A stretch of 64,000 bases of DNA from Flaccisagitta enflata. Its lineage: Eukaryota; Chaetognatha; Sagittoidea; Aphragmophora. The stretch spans positions 29,884,001 to 29,948,000 of the forward strand of contig OZ231126.1 of assembly GCA_965153355.1 (NCBI GenBank), read 5' to 3'. The notes under the pieces were generated by a model. That model saw nothing but the letters and a program-made list of their open reading frames with translations, searched no databases and had not been told where the DNA came from. Numbering within the stretch: position 1 is the first letter of the stretch; each line of letters starts with the position of its first letter. Made by a program: the position numbers and the translations under genes. This document shows positions 1 to 55,596 of the stretch, one piece after another.

Positions 1-29
1 TTGTTCCTATGAAGAGCAAAGAGAAATTC

Positions 30-140
30 AACAAGGCCAAGTAGGCCAATAAGGTGCGATGTGTGGATCGTCGAACGAATGCGTTACCCAACCAACCAAC
101 TGACGGACACAGCCAGTTATAGAGGTGCTTTGTCGCACCT
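30..140 (-). mobile_element. HINE-like element H1
   Basis: On the minus strand: head AGGTGC-GACAAA-GCACCT, CTATAACTGGC, GTCAGTTGGTTGG core, then TCGCACCT (complement of head AGGTGCGA) and tail hairpin GGCC-TACTT-GGCC with TTGTT. A close copy is at 48922-49016. Confidence 0.75.
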
Positions 141-189
141 AAAAAACAAACTATTTATTTATCACTCATGGAAAAAAAAATTCTTTTTG

Positions 190-355
190 ATTGCGGACAC
201 GCAACTCTATAAGGGGCTTTATCCATCCGTCAGTCCATCTGTTGGTCCGTCCGTTGGTCCATTGGTCTGTCACGGTCGAGTTGTGTGTGTGTGAGTGTGA
301 GTGTGTGCGTGTGTGTGCGCGTGTGTGTGTGTGTGTGTGCGCGCGCACGTGCACG

Positions 356-443
<88 letters not shown>

Positions 444-555
444 TATGTGGGTGTGTGTGTGTGTATCTGGAAGTGTGTGAGGGAGTATGTAGGAGGGGGC
501 TTGGATTTCCCTTGCCACCAGTCCGCAACGATATTGTGACTCCGTGTCACTTGTT
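190..555 (+). mobile_element. HINE-like element A with (GT)n
   Basis: Head hairpin TTGCG-GACA-CGCAA (191-204), CTCTATAAGGGG, GTCC/GTTGGTCC core, long (GT)n (285-470). Subterminal repeat GTCCGCAA (521-528) is the exact complement of head TTGCGGAC. Tail hairpin GTGAC-TCCGT-GTCAC then TTGTT (551-555). Confidence 0.75.
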
Positions 556-1576
556 TTACATTCAGGTTCAGTTATATAAGGGTTTAACTGTATTTCAATG
601 GATTGAGCAGCAGGCCTACAGTCAAATTGAAGGGGAACCAGAGACAGAGAGACAACTTTCTATAGATGTATGAAGTTGTATAAAAAGATACTTCTTAGTT
701 CTTACCATATCTAATTTGCATGAAGCATTCTCCCGATATAGATTTCGGCCCAAGGCCTTCGTCAGGAAAAGACCTGAATGAAAACATAAACATTTGTGGA
801 AGCATTTTGGAATACTTCAAACATTGGATCTTTATACCCCCGTGATCCAAAAAATTCTTGTTTTTTACCTTTTTAGGAAAAATTCAAGGCAAAGCTCTTC
901 CTGTCGACAGTTTCTGCGTTAGCGCGATTCGATTCACAGAGGCATTGCAATGCTCCAACCTGTTGCAATCGTACTTTTGAGTATCACATCGAAGCAGCAA
1001 CTTTTTGCTTCGATCTATTACTTAATCAGAACATCCGACGGTTGGGTGCTTCACATAGCAAAAGTTGCTTATTTCTTTTCATCCTCTTTACCTAATGTGG
1101 AGTGGGCAATTTTAGGACCCTTACCAATTTTCTTTTATCAAAAATTGTTCATCTTCCGTTTTTTAGAAAATTGTTTTTGAGAGCCTAATTTGTATATTGC
1201 AGTGGGATAAAAAAGTATGCTGATCTTTTCTGAATTAACTTTTATAAACTTCTGCTCTTTAGAGAATTGTTAACCTGCTTTTTCACAAGCTCATATGTAA
1301 CTTATGCTCTGATATTTTGATTTATTTTCACATAAACCATGGTTTTCTAAAACTAACAATTGTTCCTTTTGTAACAAGACTACACAGGATTTTGCTGAAT
1401 TCTGGAAAACTGAGTTAACTTTAAGGCCAAAACAAAAACGGAAGATGAAGGAATTTTGAGAAAAGGAAAACGGTCATTTTCATGATTTTTTTCACTCCAT
1501 ATTGGGTTAGCGGGACGAGAAGAAAATCAAATTTTTTGCTATGCGAAGCACGCAAATCCGACGGTTGTCCGATTTT

Positions 1577-2948
<1,372 letters not shown>

Positions 2949-3520
2949 TACAGTACCTTCCGAGCAAACCCGGCTAAAACTGGAGGATTAATTTTTGTTA
3001 CTTTAATTTTATTTCTCAAACTTAATTTTTTGTATCTAACTTAATTAAAGATACTTAACCTGAATATTATTGTTAATAACTGTGAAATCAAAGATAAACA
3101 TCAGAATTGAGTGTTCTAACAGACCATTGATTTTAGGTTTCTTATCTTTACAAGTCAAGAATTATTTCAGATTTTATAGCCATTGCAAGTTTCAAGGACA
3201 ATTGTCTCAAAATAATTTAGGACAATTGTCCTTAAAAACTTTAAATGGCCATAAAATCTTAAATAGTTGTCTAACTGAGCTGTTCTTGTAGTCTAGGATA
3301 GGTAAAATTTTCTGCCGAATCCAATAGGGTTAGAACACTCAATTCTGATGTTTTCATGCACTTTGATTTCACGAGTTATTTTTTTTCACAGCCAAATATG
3401 TTCAAGGAATTAAGTATTTTTTATTTAAGTTAGATACAAAAAATTAAGTTTTGGAAATGAAATTAAAGTAACAAAAATTAATCCTCCAGTTTTAGCCGGG
3501 TTTGCTCGGAAAGTACTGTA
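2949..3520. mobile_element. Palindromic MITE, TACAGTAC ends
   Basis: TACAGTACCTTCCGAGCAAA mirrors TTTGCTCGGAAAGTACTGTA. The match continues for more than 50 bases (CCCGGCTAAAACTGGAGGAT), and again with GAATTGAGTGTTCTAAC and its mirror at 3330-3346. TA at both ends. Confidence 0.9.
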
Positions 3521-4179
3521 ACTAAGAATAAGATCTGATAAACAAACTCAAATCTACTCAACTCAGCTCAGGTCAATCCTCCAATCACATCTGGATAGTA
3601 AATAGCGCTTACTGTATGACATCTACTTGGTAATAGCTCGAGAATCTTGGGCCAAAAGACTTTATAACCTGAAACTCTCAAAATGAAGTTTTGATAGTGG
3701 AATCAACTTTTTTCACCAAACAGGTTTTTTTTTCTTTTCATTTCTTTACTGTTCTCTTGATAAGAGAAGTGTCTTGAATTGCGATCGATAAGCGTATTTC
3801 AACTTCCTCATTTCATTGATCCTCAAACCGAAAATTCCTTCTTAAGATTCTGTTTTCTTGTCAAACGAATTTCAAATCTATCCTTCAAAAAAAGAAAAAA
3901 AGAAAAAAAGAAAGCACAGTTGCATCCCATATTGGCCATTGCCCAAAAGGAGTTGTGCCCATGAACTTTTTTCTGATCTGTCATGACGTGATGACGGGGT
4001 TTGACTGCATATTCTTTAATCTAGATTTAAGTATAAAAGAACCAAGCTCGCCTCAGACTGTGTCATCATGCTTTCCAATGTATAAGAGAAGACAATTACC
4101 GATCACAAATTACTTAAACTTGAAGTTTAAAAACAAATTTCTTAAAAAAATTCTCTCACTATCTTTCAAAAGAAGATTT

Positions 4180-4500
4180 CCATTTGTGATCCCGTGTCCG
4201 TCCGTCGGTCTGTCGGTCGGTTGTTGCACCGAGGGAAAAAAACAAGAGGCAAGTAACAAAGAAAAAAAAAAAAGAAGCGAAAAAGAAACAAAGAAAAACA
4301 TAAAAGCAAAGATGGGGAAAAAAAAGAAAGATACAGGTAAAGAAAGCGATAAAGGCGGGCTCACAGGAGTTTGGAGCTCGTCCTTGAGAGGGTATGTCCA
4401 TCTATCCGTCTGCCGGCCTGTCAGTCTGTGGGTAAAGAATTTGTTTTAACGATCTATCTGGCGCATGTGTTGGCCAAGTGGGCAAACTTGGCCTTGTTAT
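4180..4500 (+). mobile_element. Degenerate HINE-like element
   Basis: GTCCGTCCGTCGGTCTGTCG core at 4196-4220 and a GGCC...GGCC hairpin with TTGTT tail (GGCAAACTTGGCCTTGTT) ending near 4500. The head hairpin is not recognisable. A purine-rich A/G block lies between. Confidence 0.4.
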
Positions 4501-4525
4501 CAAGACAAAGCCCAACAGTGTTTTT

Positions 4526-4668
4526 AAGTCGCGGACACGCGACTCTAGAACTTGCCGTGTCGGTAGGTCGGTAGGTCGGTAAGAAATATTGTTAAATTGC
4601 GAGCGGTTTTCGCATTACGGCTCCTGCCCAACCGTCCGCGACTGTATTGCCGTGTATCCGGCCTTGTT
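4526..4668 (+). mobile_element. HINE-like element B
   Basis: Head AGTCGCGGACACGCGACT (4527-4544); subterminal GTCCGCGACT (4634-4643), the exact complement of head AGTCGCGGAC; tail hairpin GCCG-TGTATC-CGGC then CTTGTT. Core GGTAGGTCGGTAGGTCGGTA. Confidence 0.85.
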
Positions 4669-4736
4669 TTTTTTCGAACCAGAAATGCAAAAAAATGTGA
4701 CGAAACAAAGGAACGATTATTAAAGACAAAGAAACT

Positions 4737-20488
<15,752 letters not shown>

Positions 20489-22145
20489 TCGGTTGACATC
20501 GATGGTGAAGGGTTTGGGGGATGGGGGGGGGGAGTTGGGAGTAAGTAGGGTGCGAAAAGGGGGTTACGGTTAAGGCAAATGTCACGGTTCCACAGCAAGC
20601 AGGAGGGCCGGACCTACTACCAATCTACGTTAGCACAAGCTTCCGATACATCTTAAGATGCGGATTAAATGGTTCAAAGACATTCATATCTACCCAATGC
20701 ACAATTTCAAACAATTTTTTGTGACCCTCCCTACCCCTAGGGGGTCTGAAAATTTGGTCAAAGGGCTTTTTTTAGCTTGTCTCCATTCTGTCTCCAGTAG
20801 AAAACAGCAAGCAAAACCAATCAAGAAATGTCTTCTCCTATGATTTTATGAGTTTTAATCAACTAGTACTAGTCCCACAGGATACACAAAAAAATTCAAC
20901 TTAGTAAGCAAACTATAAGTTACCAAAAATTGGTAAATAATTCAAATTTACCCCTGCTCGATTTTTTTGCTTTTTTTCTCTCGAGGCTGAATAGCATGAT
21001 ATTTATTTTTTTTTTACCTCCTTTTTCTTGAACATTAAGCATTTTGTCTTTTGCCATTCGATGGACAACTACTTGAGGGACATTCCCCTCCATTTTCATG
21101 TTATTGGGTTGATCCTAAGCAGAGAAATAAAAATTTTCTTGGAGCGTATCAATTCGCGCACACCCCCAAATTTCTTCCTAACGCATACCTAACGCTTAAG
21201 ATATGCCACTATGGTGTGGAAATGACACATTTTACATGAAATCTGACCACACCATGTGAAAGAGCGTGAAATTTTGATTCTACCCTGATAATTTGGAGTC
21301 TTAACTGCCAGACGTTTGGTCACAATGAAATTTTACATTTTGTCAGTCCTGAAGTGTGAACAGAATTGATACGCTCATCAAACAATTCTCGTAGTTAATT
21401 TCTTCTTAACGGAGGTCAAGATTTTGCAAACTTAGAACTAGAAGGAAAAAAATGCAGTATGTACAATTGACAAAAATGCCCATATCTCATGAACCTTTTG
21501 AGCTACACCCATGATCTTTTGCAGGAAAACAGACTTTACCAATAGAGATTAGGAGAAAAAATTTGATCTTTTGAAAATGAGTCCATCCAGCCCAACCAGC
21601 CCAACCAACCTACCAGATGAAAAAATGAAAAAGTGGCATAACTTTTGAATGAGTTTACCGATTTGGCTAAAATTTTGCATTAAAGGTGTTGAAGAGTATC
21701 AACATCACGAGTATGAAGAAGAGCTTGGTAGAACAAATTTTTACTGCACTGCTCAACCAACCAAAAATGGTGCTTATAGAGATTTTTTGAAAATTCATGA
21801 AATTTCGATTTTTTTTCCATGAAACATCCTCACACTATTGCTTTTGAACATAAATTAGGTAAAAAATATTCTCATATTGATTTTTTTACTACAATATGCT
21901 TAATTTTGTATTGTTTTGTTTACAAAATCTGTCTGATTAAGCTTAATTTGCATGAAAAATGAGCTCAGTTAACAAAATTCTTCTATGGATTTGTAAATGT
22001 TACTTCATCAGCTATACAGTAATGTATAGTTTTGTTGAATTTGAATCATTAAAAAGATGGCTAATTCTACCCCGACCAACTTGCCGTTTCTTGACATTTG
22101 CCTTAATAGTTGTACAATGAATGTTTTCAAGAGGAAGATTAAAGA
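20489..22145. other. Intergenic, no gene seen; one small inverted repeat
   Basis: A+T-rich. GAGCGTATCAATTC (21142-21155) mirrors GAATTGATACGCTC (21365-21378), suggesting a ~240-bp degenerate MITE. Conserved-looking blocks without frame lie at 21480-21800. Confidence 0.45.
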
Positions 22146-22910
22146 TTGATTGAAAGTCATCATATTGTAATGATGACTTTCAATCAACTACTAATTGCCG
22201 AATATGGAGTCGGAACTAAACGACAGGTGAAAACGCTTTCACGATTAATGCTGAAGCTTGCTTCTGCAAGAAATCGTACTTGTTTTCTTCAACGATGCAT
22301 TGCCAACAACATCGTACCTTCGTCTTTTCGCAATCGCTGCCCCATTCGATCCAAACGAGCGTTCAATTCCAACAGACGTTACCAGCAAGCGCTCACTCGT
22401 GAAGCTCTCTACCTTGCACGCAGTGATATCCATAGAAACTCAAACAAAATTAAACGCACTAAGGATTTACTCAAAAATACGCTAAGTGAAGAACATTTCA
22501 ATATCGTAATTCGCCTCACAGATCAATCTTATGAAAAAACTTTCAAAAGAGATAAAGAAAGATTAGTACGCAAATTTGATAATCTCAAAGAAAAACAGGA
22601 AGAAAAGATTGCTAATAACCAAGGCCGTCCATCCCTTATTAAAAACCCAGTTCTCCAACTCCAACCAGAAGATGAACCTCTCCCACCTGAAGCAGTTGAC
22701 CTTCTCTCACTAGGCCCGAAATTCGCCCTTACTCCTGACAAGATCCCCGACATGCCCATAATGGAAGAAGTAGAGAAAAATGCCCTTAACATGGAAAGGC
22801 AAGGTAAAAACCAAGATGCTGAATGCTTAAGACATGACATTGCTAACATTTTAATCAAAGCCAAGCCCCCTCCATCTAACCTTACCAAACGTCAAAAAAA
22901 AAGGATATGA
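22146..22910 (+). CDS. PLE N-terminal region (254 aa, frame-broken)
   Basis: Basic, helix-rich region preceding the RT of Penelope-like elements. An Arg-rich segment (about residues 45-90, with FLQRCIANNIVP) precedes a Lys/Glu coiled-coil-like stretch (residues ~130-155). The frame ends at TGA just after a run of nine A. The shifted frame continues GYDYLKKNSDHLAVVQFDKG, the usual lead into the RT. The first 42 bases (22146-22187) are an inverted repeat with 18-base arms and a 6-base loop, so the true start codon is uncertain. Confidence 0.8.
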   Translation: MIESHHIVMMTFNQLLIAEYGVGTKRQVKTLSRLMLKLASARNRTCFLQRCIANNIVPSSFRNRCPIRSKRAFNSNRRYQQALTREALYLARSDIHRNSNKIKRTKDLLKNTLSEEHFNIVIRLTDQSYEKTFKRDKERLVRKFDNLKEKQEEKIANNQGRPSLIKNPVLQLQPEDEPLPPEAVDLLSLGPKFALTPDKIPDMPIMEEVEKNALNMERQGKNQDAECLRHDIANILIKAKPPPSNLTKRQKKRI

Positions 22911-22935
22911 TTATTTAAAGAAAAATAGTGATCAT

Positions 22936-24467
22936 TTGGCCGTCGTCCAATTTGACAAAGGACAAGGGTTTTCTAGTTTAAAAAGAAAAAAATTGGAAGA
23001 AAAAACTGAAAAAGAGTTCACAAACGTTTCACTAGACACACCAGATACCACACTTAGTCTGGAAGGTAAAATCCAACGTAAGCTAAGAGATCTTCATAAA
23101 CAAGGCAAGATAGACACTGAAACATATAAAAATATATACCCATCTGGCTCAGTTACCCCTACCGCTAACCCGGTCATCAAAGCTCACAAACCCGAAAAGG
23201 ATTTCCCCATAAGAATCATCATTAGCCACATAGGAGCCCCCCAAGAACCCCTAGCATCTTTTCTCAACAAAATTCTTATGCCATATGTCGAAAGTAGCAA
23301 ATACACGTGCAAGAATAGTTTCGAGTTCATCGAGAAAACACGTAAGATAAAAGTAAGCGCAAATGAGAAAATGATCTCATACGATGCAACAGCCCTCTTT
23401 CCATCCATTCCCATACAAGAAGCAATTAATCACATCAAATTGCTTCTAGAGAATGACCCGGAGCTTGCATCCCGTACCAAATTATCTCCTAGTGAGATTG
23501 CCGAGCTCATATCTCTTTGCGTTTCTACTTCCAATTTCATATACAATGGGAGACATCACACCCAAAAGGACAGTGGGCCGATAGGATTATCCATAATGGT
23601 CACCATCAGCCAAATATGGATGACTTACCATCTTGACGAGGCCATTGAAATCGCCAACGCCCGCAACATCCCCGTACCACGGCATATCACCATCTACATG
23701 GATGATTGTTGGGGTCTCGTCTGCTACCCACGTGAAGGGCTTCGCAGTAACTCACCATCTACTGGGGACCCAGCAGTCCTATTCAACCAATGCTTAAACG
23801 AGGTACATGAGAGAGTCCAATTTACTAGAGAGGAAGAAAAGGAAAATTCCATCCCATTCCTTGACGTTTCCCTCACTAGAGAGGCTAACGGTAAACTTAC
23901 CACCACAGTCTATCGCAAGCCATCCAACACAAATATCACCATTAAGCCCAGCTCATGTCAACAACCATCGACATCCATTGCCACCTTCAAGGCTGAGCTT
24001 TGCAGAGCCCATCGCATATGCTCCACACCTGAGCTCCTCAAAAATGAAATCAACTTCATCATTAATCTTTTTGAGGATAACGGACATGAAAGAACCGAAT
24101 TGGAAGAGATTGCCTCAACTTACCAGCCTCCACCATTGAAAAAAAGGTCCAAGAACAAAAAGAGACAATCTAAGAACAATCAAAGTGAAACCAATTCCGA
24201 CATGCCTGAGAACCTGTTTGACATCCTCCCATTCCGTGACTGTGACCTTACTGATGATACGGAGAAAAAACCATATGCCCGTATCCCGTATATGCCAGGG
24301 CCAGTTTTCCACCAAATCAAACGGACCCTCAAAAAATATGGCATTACCACCTGTGCCACTTCAGGCCGCAAACTTGGGAGTGTTCTCTGTGCGAAAAACA
24401 AAACACGGCCACCGCCGACCCACTTCAAAGGGATCTATTTACTTAAATGCACCTGTGACGACAAGGC
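22936..24467 (+). CDS. PLE reverse transcriptase domain
   Basis: RT motifs are visible in order: PIRIIISHIGAP (motif 2/3 region), SYDATALFPSIP (motif A with catalytic Asp), GPIGLSIMVTISQIWM (motif B), IYMDDCWG (motif C, the YxDD pair) and IPFLDVSLTREANGKLTTTV then YRKPSNTN (motif E region typical of PLEs). After a Lys-rich linker comes the zinc-finger-like segment before the endonuclease (about 24300-24410) and GIYLLKCTC, the first half of GIY-YIG. The frame runs on to 24534 only by reading into the inserted MITE. Confidence 0.93.
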
Positions 24468-25065
24468 CACAGTGGGCCTTAATAAGATATGGGTTCAAAA
24501 AAATCCAAGAGCAGTAAAAAGCTTGTATAAATAGGAGAATTGATAGGAATCTCTCAAAAAAAAGACCTGAAAGTTCAAAAATCACTAAAATATGTCCATT
24601 TTCTTATATATTTATACATAGATCTCAATTATCCATCAATTTTGAAATTCTGATTCCAGTTTCATATTCCTGGTAAAATTTCCAATCATTTGATAGGTCA
24701 CACTATATACTTTCATGTAAAAATAAAATTTTCGTATTTTAGGCCACCGTTGCATTTTTGTAACGGTGACATAGAAAACAAAAATTTTATTTTTACATGA
24801 AAGTATATAGTGTGACCTATCAAACAATTGGAAATTTTACCAGGAATATGAATCTTGAATCAGAATTTCAAAATTGATAGATCATTGAGATCTATCCAAA
24901 AATATATAAGAAAATGGACACATTTTAGTGATTTTTGCGAAAACTTTCAAGGGAAATTTTTTTTTAAGGGTCAATATCGATTTGTCACTATAAAATGTAC
25001 CTATTTATACTAGTCACTACTGCTGAGGATTTTTTTTGACCCATATCCAATTAAGGCCCACTGTG
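24468..25065. mobile_element. Palindromic MITE inserted in PLE, CACAGTGGGCC ends
   Basis: Ends CACAGTGGGCCTTAAT and ATTAAGGCCCACTGTG, arms mirrored throughout, 4-bp direct repeat AGGC outside both ends (24464-24467, 25066-25069). The centre contains TAGGTCACACTATATACTTT, its mirror, and GGCCACCGTTGC near the loop. The same core is found in the element at 61337. Confidence 0.9.
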
Positions 25066-25394
25066 AGGCAGTGTACGTTGGCCAGACGATACGATCTATC
25101 TGCCAACGATGCCAAGAGCATAAAAAAGCGGCGGAAAAGGAGAATTGGGCCCACTCAGGAATCTCTCAACACAAACAGACCTGTAAAGCCCCGGTCGATT
25201 GGGAAAATCCCACAGTTTTGGCCACCATGAGTGGAAAAAACAAGAGACGATTAGCATACGACCTCAAAGTACGAGAGGCATTGGAAATCAGGAGACATAA
25301 TTGCGGTCCAGGATCGGGACTCAATGAAGATATGGGCGCCTACGTGAAAACATCTCAATGGGACCCTGTCTTCAGAAAAATGGCAGTGACATAG
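25066..25394 (+). CDS. PLE GIY-YIG endonuclease, C-terminal part
   Basis: Continues the endonuclease after the MITE: VYVGQTIRSICQRCQEH (the YIG half plus Arg and His typical of the fold), a Cys/His pair (SGISQHKQTC), and LKVREALEIRRHNC, which carries the conserved Glu. Ends in TAG. The frame would be continuous with the upstream half if the insert plus one AGGC copy were absent. Confidence 0.88.
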
Positions 25395-25540
25395 CGGCCT
25401 TGGATTGGGGCCAGGGGGGGGACCACCCAATTCTGGGTCTTGTGATCAATCTTGGTCAATCCTCTCGTCTGCCTTTATCCCTTTCTATTCATTCTGTTTC
25501 CTTTAAATTCTCTTGTCTCTTTCTCTGTTTTTCATTTCTT

Positions 25541-25586
25541 TGCATCTGATGATGAGCCGAAAATCGGTTTGAAAATTCATGCATAA
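25541..25586 (+). ncRNA. Possible hammerhead-ribozyme motif at PLE 3' end
   Basis: Seen: TGCAT, CTGATGA, a 7-bp stem candidate (GAGCCGA/TCGGTTT, loop AAA), GAAA, ATTC, ATGCA. The outer TGCAT/ATGCA would be stem I, CTGATGA and GAAA the core, and ATTC the cleavage site. Small hammerheads with a nearly absent stem III are known from PLEs. One extra T after CTGATGA and the missing stem III argue for caution. Confidence 0.4.
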
Positions 25587-25640
25587 AATTCCATGCAAAT
25601 ACACAGTACTCTCCATAAAAAAAGTCTACTTTTTTTCGAA

Positions 25641-26118
25641 GATTAAAGATTTTTATGAAAGAATGGGGGTTAGGAGACGGGAGTGGGGGTAGAGGGTTGC
25701 TGTAATTGCTAGGGAAGGGTGAATGACTTGCATGATATGATTATTGATATGATGGGGAATGTCGGATATTTGGGGAGTTATCAGTGTGTTGGGGGTTGAA
25801 ACGTTTGAGCAGGTTGATCAATTTGTTTGAAGGGGGATTTGGGCCGTGGTGATCCATGATTGGTTAGAATTGGTTGGGCAAGGATGGTTGACTTGGAAGG
25901 AAATAATATGCCAGATCGATGACATGGATGATTGGCGCTTGACTGTGCATGTACGGCCTGGTTTTATATTTATTTCTAGAATGATTACATCATTGCGTTT
26001 CCTGGTTACTTGCAAACTGACAGCGGAAAAATTCATTTATAAAGCAAATCATGTATGAATTATGAGCTAAATTAAAACATGTCAATGTAACTCTTTCCGT
26101 AGTTGATGTTGATGTTAC
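25641..26118. other. No gene seen
   Basis: Between the PLE 3' end and the GPCR TM3 exon. G-rich plus strand (25665-25800), otherwise A+T-rich; no further GPCR exon recognised here on the minus strand. Confidence 0.5.
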
Positions 26119-52785
<26,667 letters not shown>

Positions 52786-53309
52786 CTGAAGGAAAGAAAG
52801 AAATGTAGTGCGGAAGGAGGAGGAAGCAAGGGTAAGGAGGGGGAGAAAGGAGGAGGAGAGAGAGAAATGACGTTTTGAGACCGATTCACCATTAATGATA
52901 AAAGGAAAAAGTTTCATTTTCACGTTCTGAATTGGAACTCTCTTGGCTGTAATAATGATCAACTTTCATGACGAATCAACCATCATTAATGCGTTGTAAT
53001 GAACAGAAAGAATCAATTTTTGTCATCGATCTCAAAACTGCTACCGAAAGAAGTAATTGCTCTGCACTATTCGTCGCCTCCACAGAAAGATAAAAAAAAA
53101 AAAAAAAAAGAAAAACAATTTAGAGGAAACTCCGTATCACTACATATGATTGTTTTCATTATCAATCTGATCCTGGCCATGATACCAATGATAGAACATT
53201 TGATTCGGTACGATAATGGTATGCAGAACAAGGTAGTTTATGCGATGGAACAGCAACTTGCTCCCAATGGAAAAGGGGGTGGGCAAGATCTAAAGAACCT
53301 TCTTTAGCC

Positions 53310-53780
53310 TCACATAAGAACTGAGTAATGCCAGGAATATTGTTTCAACTGTTAAATGATAATCAGAATAAACAAATAAGAAAATTAATGGAAAACCAAA
53401 CGATAAGATAGTTCAGATGTTATCAGCGGCTCCAAATCGACGAGGGCAAATTTACATTGATGTATGACTCACAGGGACAGGGTGAGTATGATTCTGTGAG
53501 CTCCGCCGTATTTCCACATTTAGACCACATTTACTGCACCTCTAAAATCAAACTAAATATTTCCCGGTAGGTTTAACTGTGCGATTGGACCATTGCAAAG
53601 GCATACGACCTTTACATTGACTTCGACTTTTAGTTTGTCTGGTTGGTTAGTGGACTTCATAGTTGGTTGAACCACAATTTTGAGAAACAGCAATGACCTT
53701 TGGGAGTAATGTATCGGAAGTCCATTTGGGCATAGCCGTTAATGGTTCCGTGAATTACGCTCTATCGCAATTGCAGTTGT
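53310..53780. other. No gene seen
   Basis: Region upstream of GPCR exon a on its strand; the N-terminal exon and promoter should be here or further right, but I could not identify them. Confidence 0.4.
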
Positions 53781-53784
53781 AGTC

Positions 53785-53820
53785 TTTCTTTCTTTCTGCC
53801 TTTCTTTCTTGTTGTCTTCC

Positions 53821-53875
<55 letters not shown>

Positions 53876-53898
53876 TAGTCTGTCTTTCTTTCTTTCTC

Positions 53899-53946
<48 letters not shown>

Positions 53947-53957
53947 TTTTTTCTTGT

Positions 53958-54046
<89 letters not shown>

Positions 54047-54070
54047 ATCTTTCTATCTTTCTTTCGTTCT
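53785..54070 (+). repeat. (CTGT)n then (TTTC)n
   Basis: CTGT repeats 53820-53880 followed by CTTT repeats to 54063. Confidence 0.97.
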
Positions 54071-54192
54071 TTCATTATTTTTCTTGTTTCTCTTTCTATC
54101 GCTTCTTGTAAAATTCTATTCATCCATCTGCCAGCCTTTCTGTAAGTAGGAATGAAACTAGGGTTGTCAGTTTGTCAAATTATTCCAATTTT

Positions 54193-54303
54193 TAGTCGCG
54201 TGCACGTGACTCTACAACCCGCTCCGTTGGTCGGTCTGTCGGTCGGTCCGTCGGTCGGTCGGTAATACTTTGCTTTTTTGGCGTTTACGGGTGTTTTTGA
54301 CAT
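54193..54303 (+). mobile_element. HINE-like element I, tail replaced
   Basis: Head AGTCGCG-TGCA-CGTGACT (one G-U pair), CTCTACAACCCGCTCCGT, GGTCGGTCCGTCGGTCGG. After TTTACGGGTGTTTTTGACAT the tail is missing and a 13-bp array begins. Confidence 0.75.
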
Positions 54304-54545
54304 TGTGTCCCTAGAATGTGTCCCTTGAATGTGTAACGACAATGTGTCCCGACATTGTGTCCCGACATTGTGTCCCTACATTGCGTCCCTACATTGTGTC
54401 CCGACATTGCGTCTCGGTGTTGTTACCCAACATTGTTTCCCAACATTGTTTCCCGACGTTGTTTCCCAACATTGTGTCCCGACCTTGTGTCCTGACATTG
54501 TGTCCCAACATTGTGTCCCGACATTGTGTCCCAACATTGTGTCAC
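54303..54545 (+). repeat. 13-bp minisatellite CATTGTGTCCCGA
   Basis: About 18 units with C/T and G/A variants. Because 13 is not a multiple of 3, every frame is open in parts; no coding is implied. Confidence 0.95.
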
Positions 54546-55317
54546 AAGTATCACGAGTCTGGCACGGCTTAAAGAATAAGTCCCGTATGCCTTAACATTT
54601 CTTCCGTTTGATTAATCTCAGGAAATGGACTGAAACAAAAAGAGAAAGAAAAATAAGCAGGCAGCAAAGCAAAATCTACTTCTTCTCCCTCTAACAAAAT
54701 GCTCACGTATACGTATAAGTAAGTTTTGCTAGAAGAGCGGAGGGTCCGCTGGAACAATGTTTGCCGTCATTGGATCAATAGTTGTATATTTTATTATATT
54801 TGATAATGTTAAAATTGGAATGTTAAGAAATAAAAAACATAACTAAAATCGTGAGACTCTCGCCTTTACTATGACTGTAGACTTGACAATACATTTGCTG
54901 TACATGAAAATTGTTTGATACATAATTAAAGGTCAAAATATAGAAAAAAGTGAAAAAAATCATCAAAAAAGGTCTCTTATAGCAAAACAATACGCGAAGT
55001 AAAATTAAAAATATCAATTTTTCTTTTTAGAATGTTGAACAGAATGAGGTGACGATGATTCAAGCCAAATTTGAAATATATATCTTTTTTTCTTGATATT
55101 TTATTAAATACTTAAAGTATTAAAACCTTCATTTGACCAACTTCCTGTGCTCGCTTAACGCCGCTTAATGAGATTAAGCTAGCCCTGATATATATCTATG
55201 TGTATGCCAAAGCTCAATATGAACAGTTTTGTCAGCTAGCGTCAGCTAGCATTCAAAGATATCCTATCATATGCAAATTAAGTTTACGGATGCAAAAAAA
55301 ACTTATTCGAAAAGGAT

Positions 55318-55363
55318 CTGAGAGAGAGGGAAAGAGAGAGAGAGAGGAGAGAGAGATAGAGAT

Positions 55364-55402
<39 letters not shown>
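55318..55402 (+). repeat. (GA)n / GATAGA repeat
   Basis: Purine tract with GAGATA variants. Confidence 0.95.
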
Positions 55403-55406
<4 letters not shown>

Positions 55407-55596
55407 TTGGTAAGAATGAATTTCTTGCTTTACATTATTAATTCTTTAATTTTCTAGTCCCTTACTTTTACTTATTCCTTAAAAAAACAGATTATGAGTT
55501 TTGTCCTTTAAATAAATATCTATTTGTTGTCATAATACTCTGAAATGTTGCATTGTATTTTATGATTTTTATTGCTCTGAGGTATTTGATATTTAT

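Larger units (their letters stand above)
22146..25640 (+). mobile_element. Penelope-like retroelement (RT + GIY-YIG), inactivated
   Basis: One element in three coding pieces: N-terminal region 22146-22910, reverse transcriptase 22936-24467, GIY-YIG endonuclease 25066-25394, then a ~240-bp 3' region. Total coding length (~890 aa) is normal for the family. Two lesions are seen: a one-base frame change at an A9 run (22892-22900), and a 598-bp palindromic MITE between the GIY and YVG halves of the endonuclease, flanked by the 4-bp repeat AGGC. PLEs move by target-primed reverse transcription. This copy cannot encode a full protein, but the RT catalytic residues survive, so inactivation is fairly recent. 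It has no introns and differs in base use from its flanks. It lies between the ankyrin gene and the GPCR. Confidence 0.92.

Noticed and set aside
166-673. Several long open frames of His/Thr or Val/Cys repeats
   Set aside because: They are translations of the (GT)n tract in HINE-like element A; same for frames over (GA)n, (CT)n, (CA)n and (TTTC)n elsewhere.
54318-54595. Open frames rich in Cys/His/Pro, resembling a metal-binding repeat protein
   Set aside because: Product of the 13-bp minisatellite; all frames are equally open.
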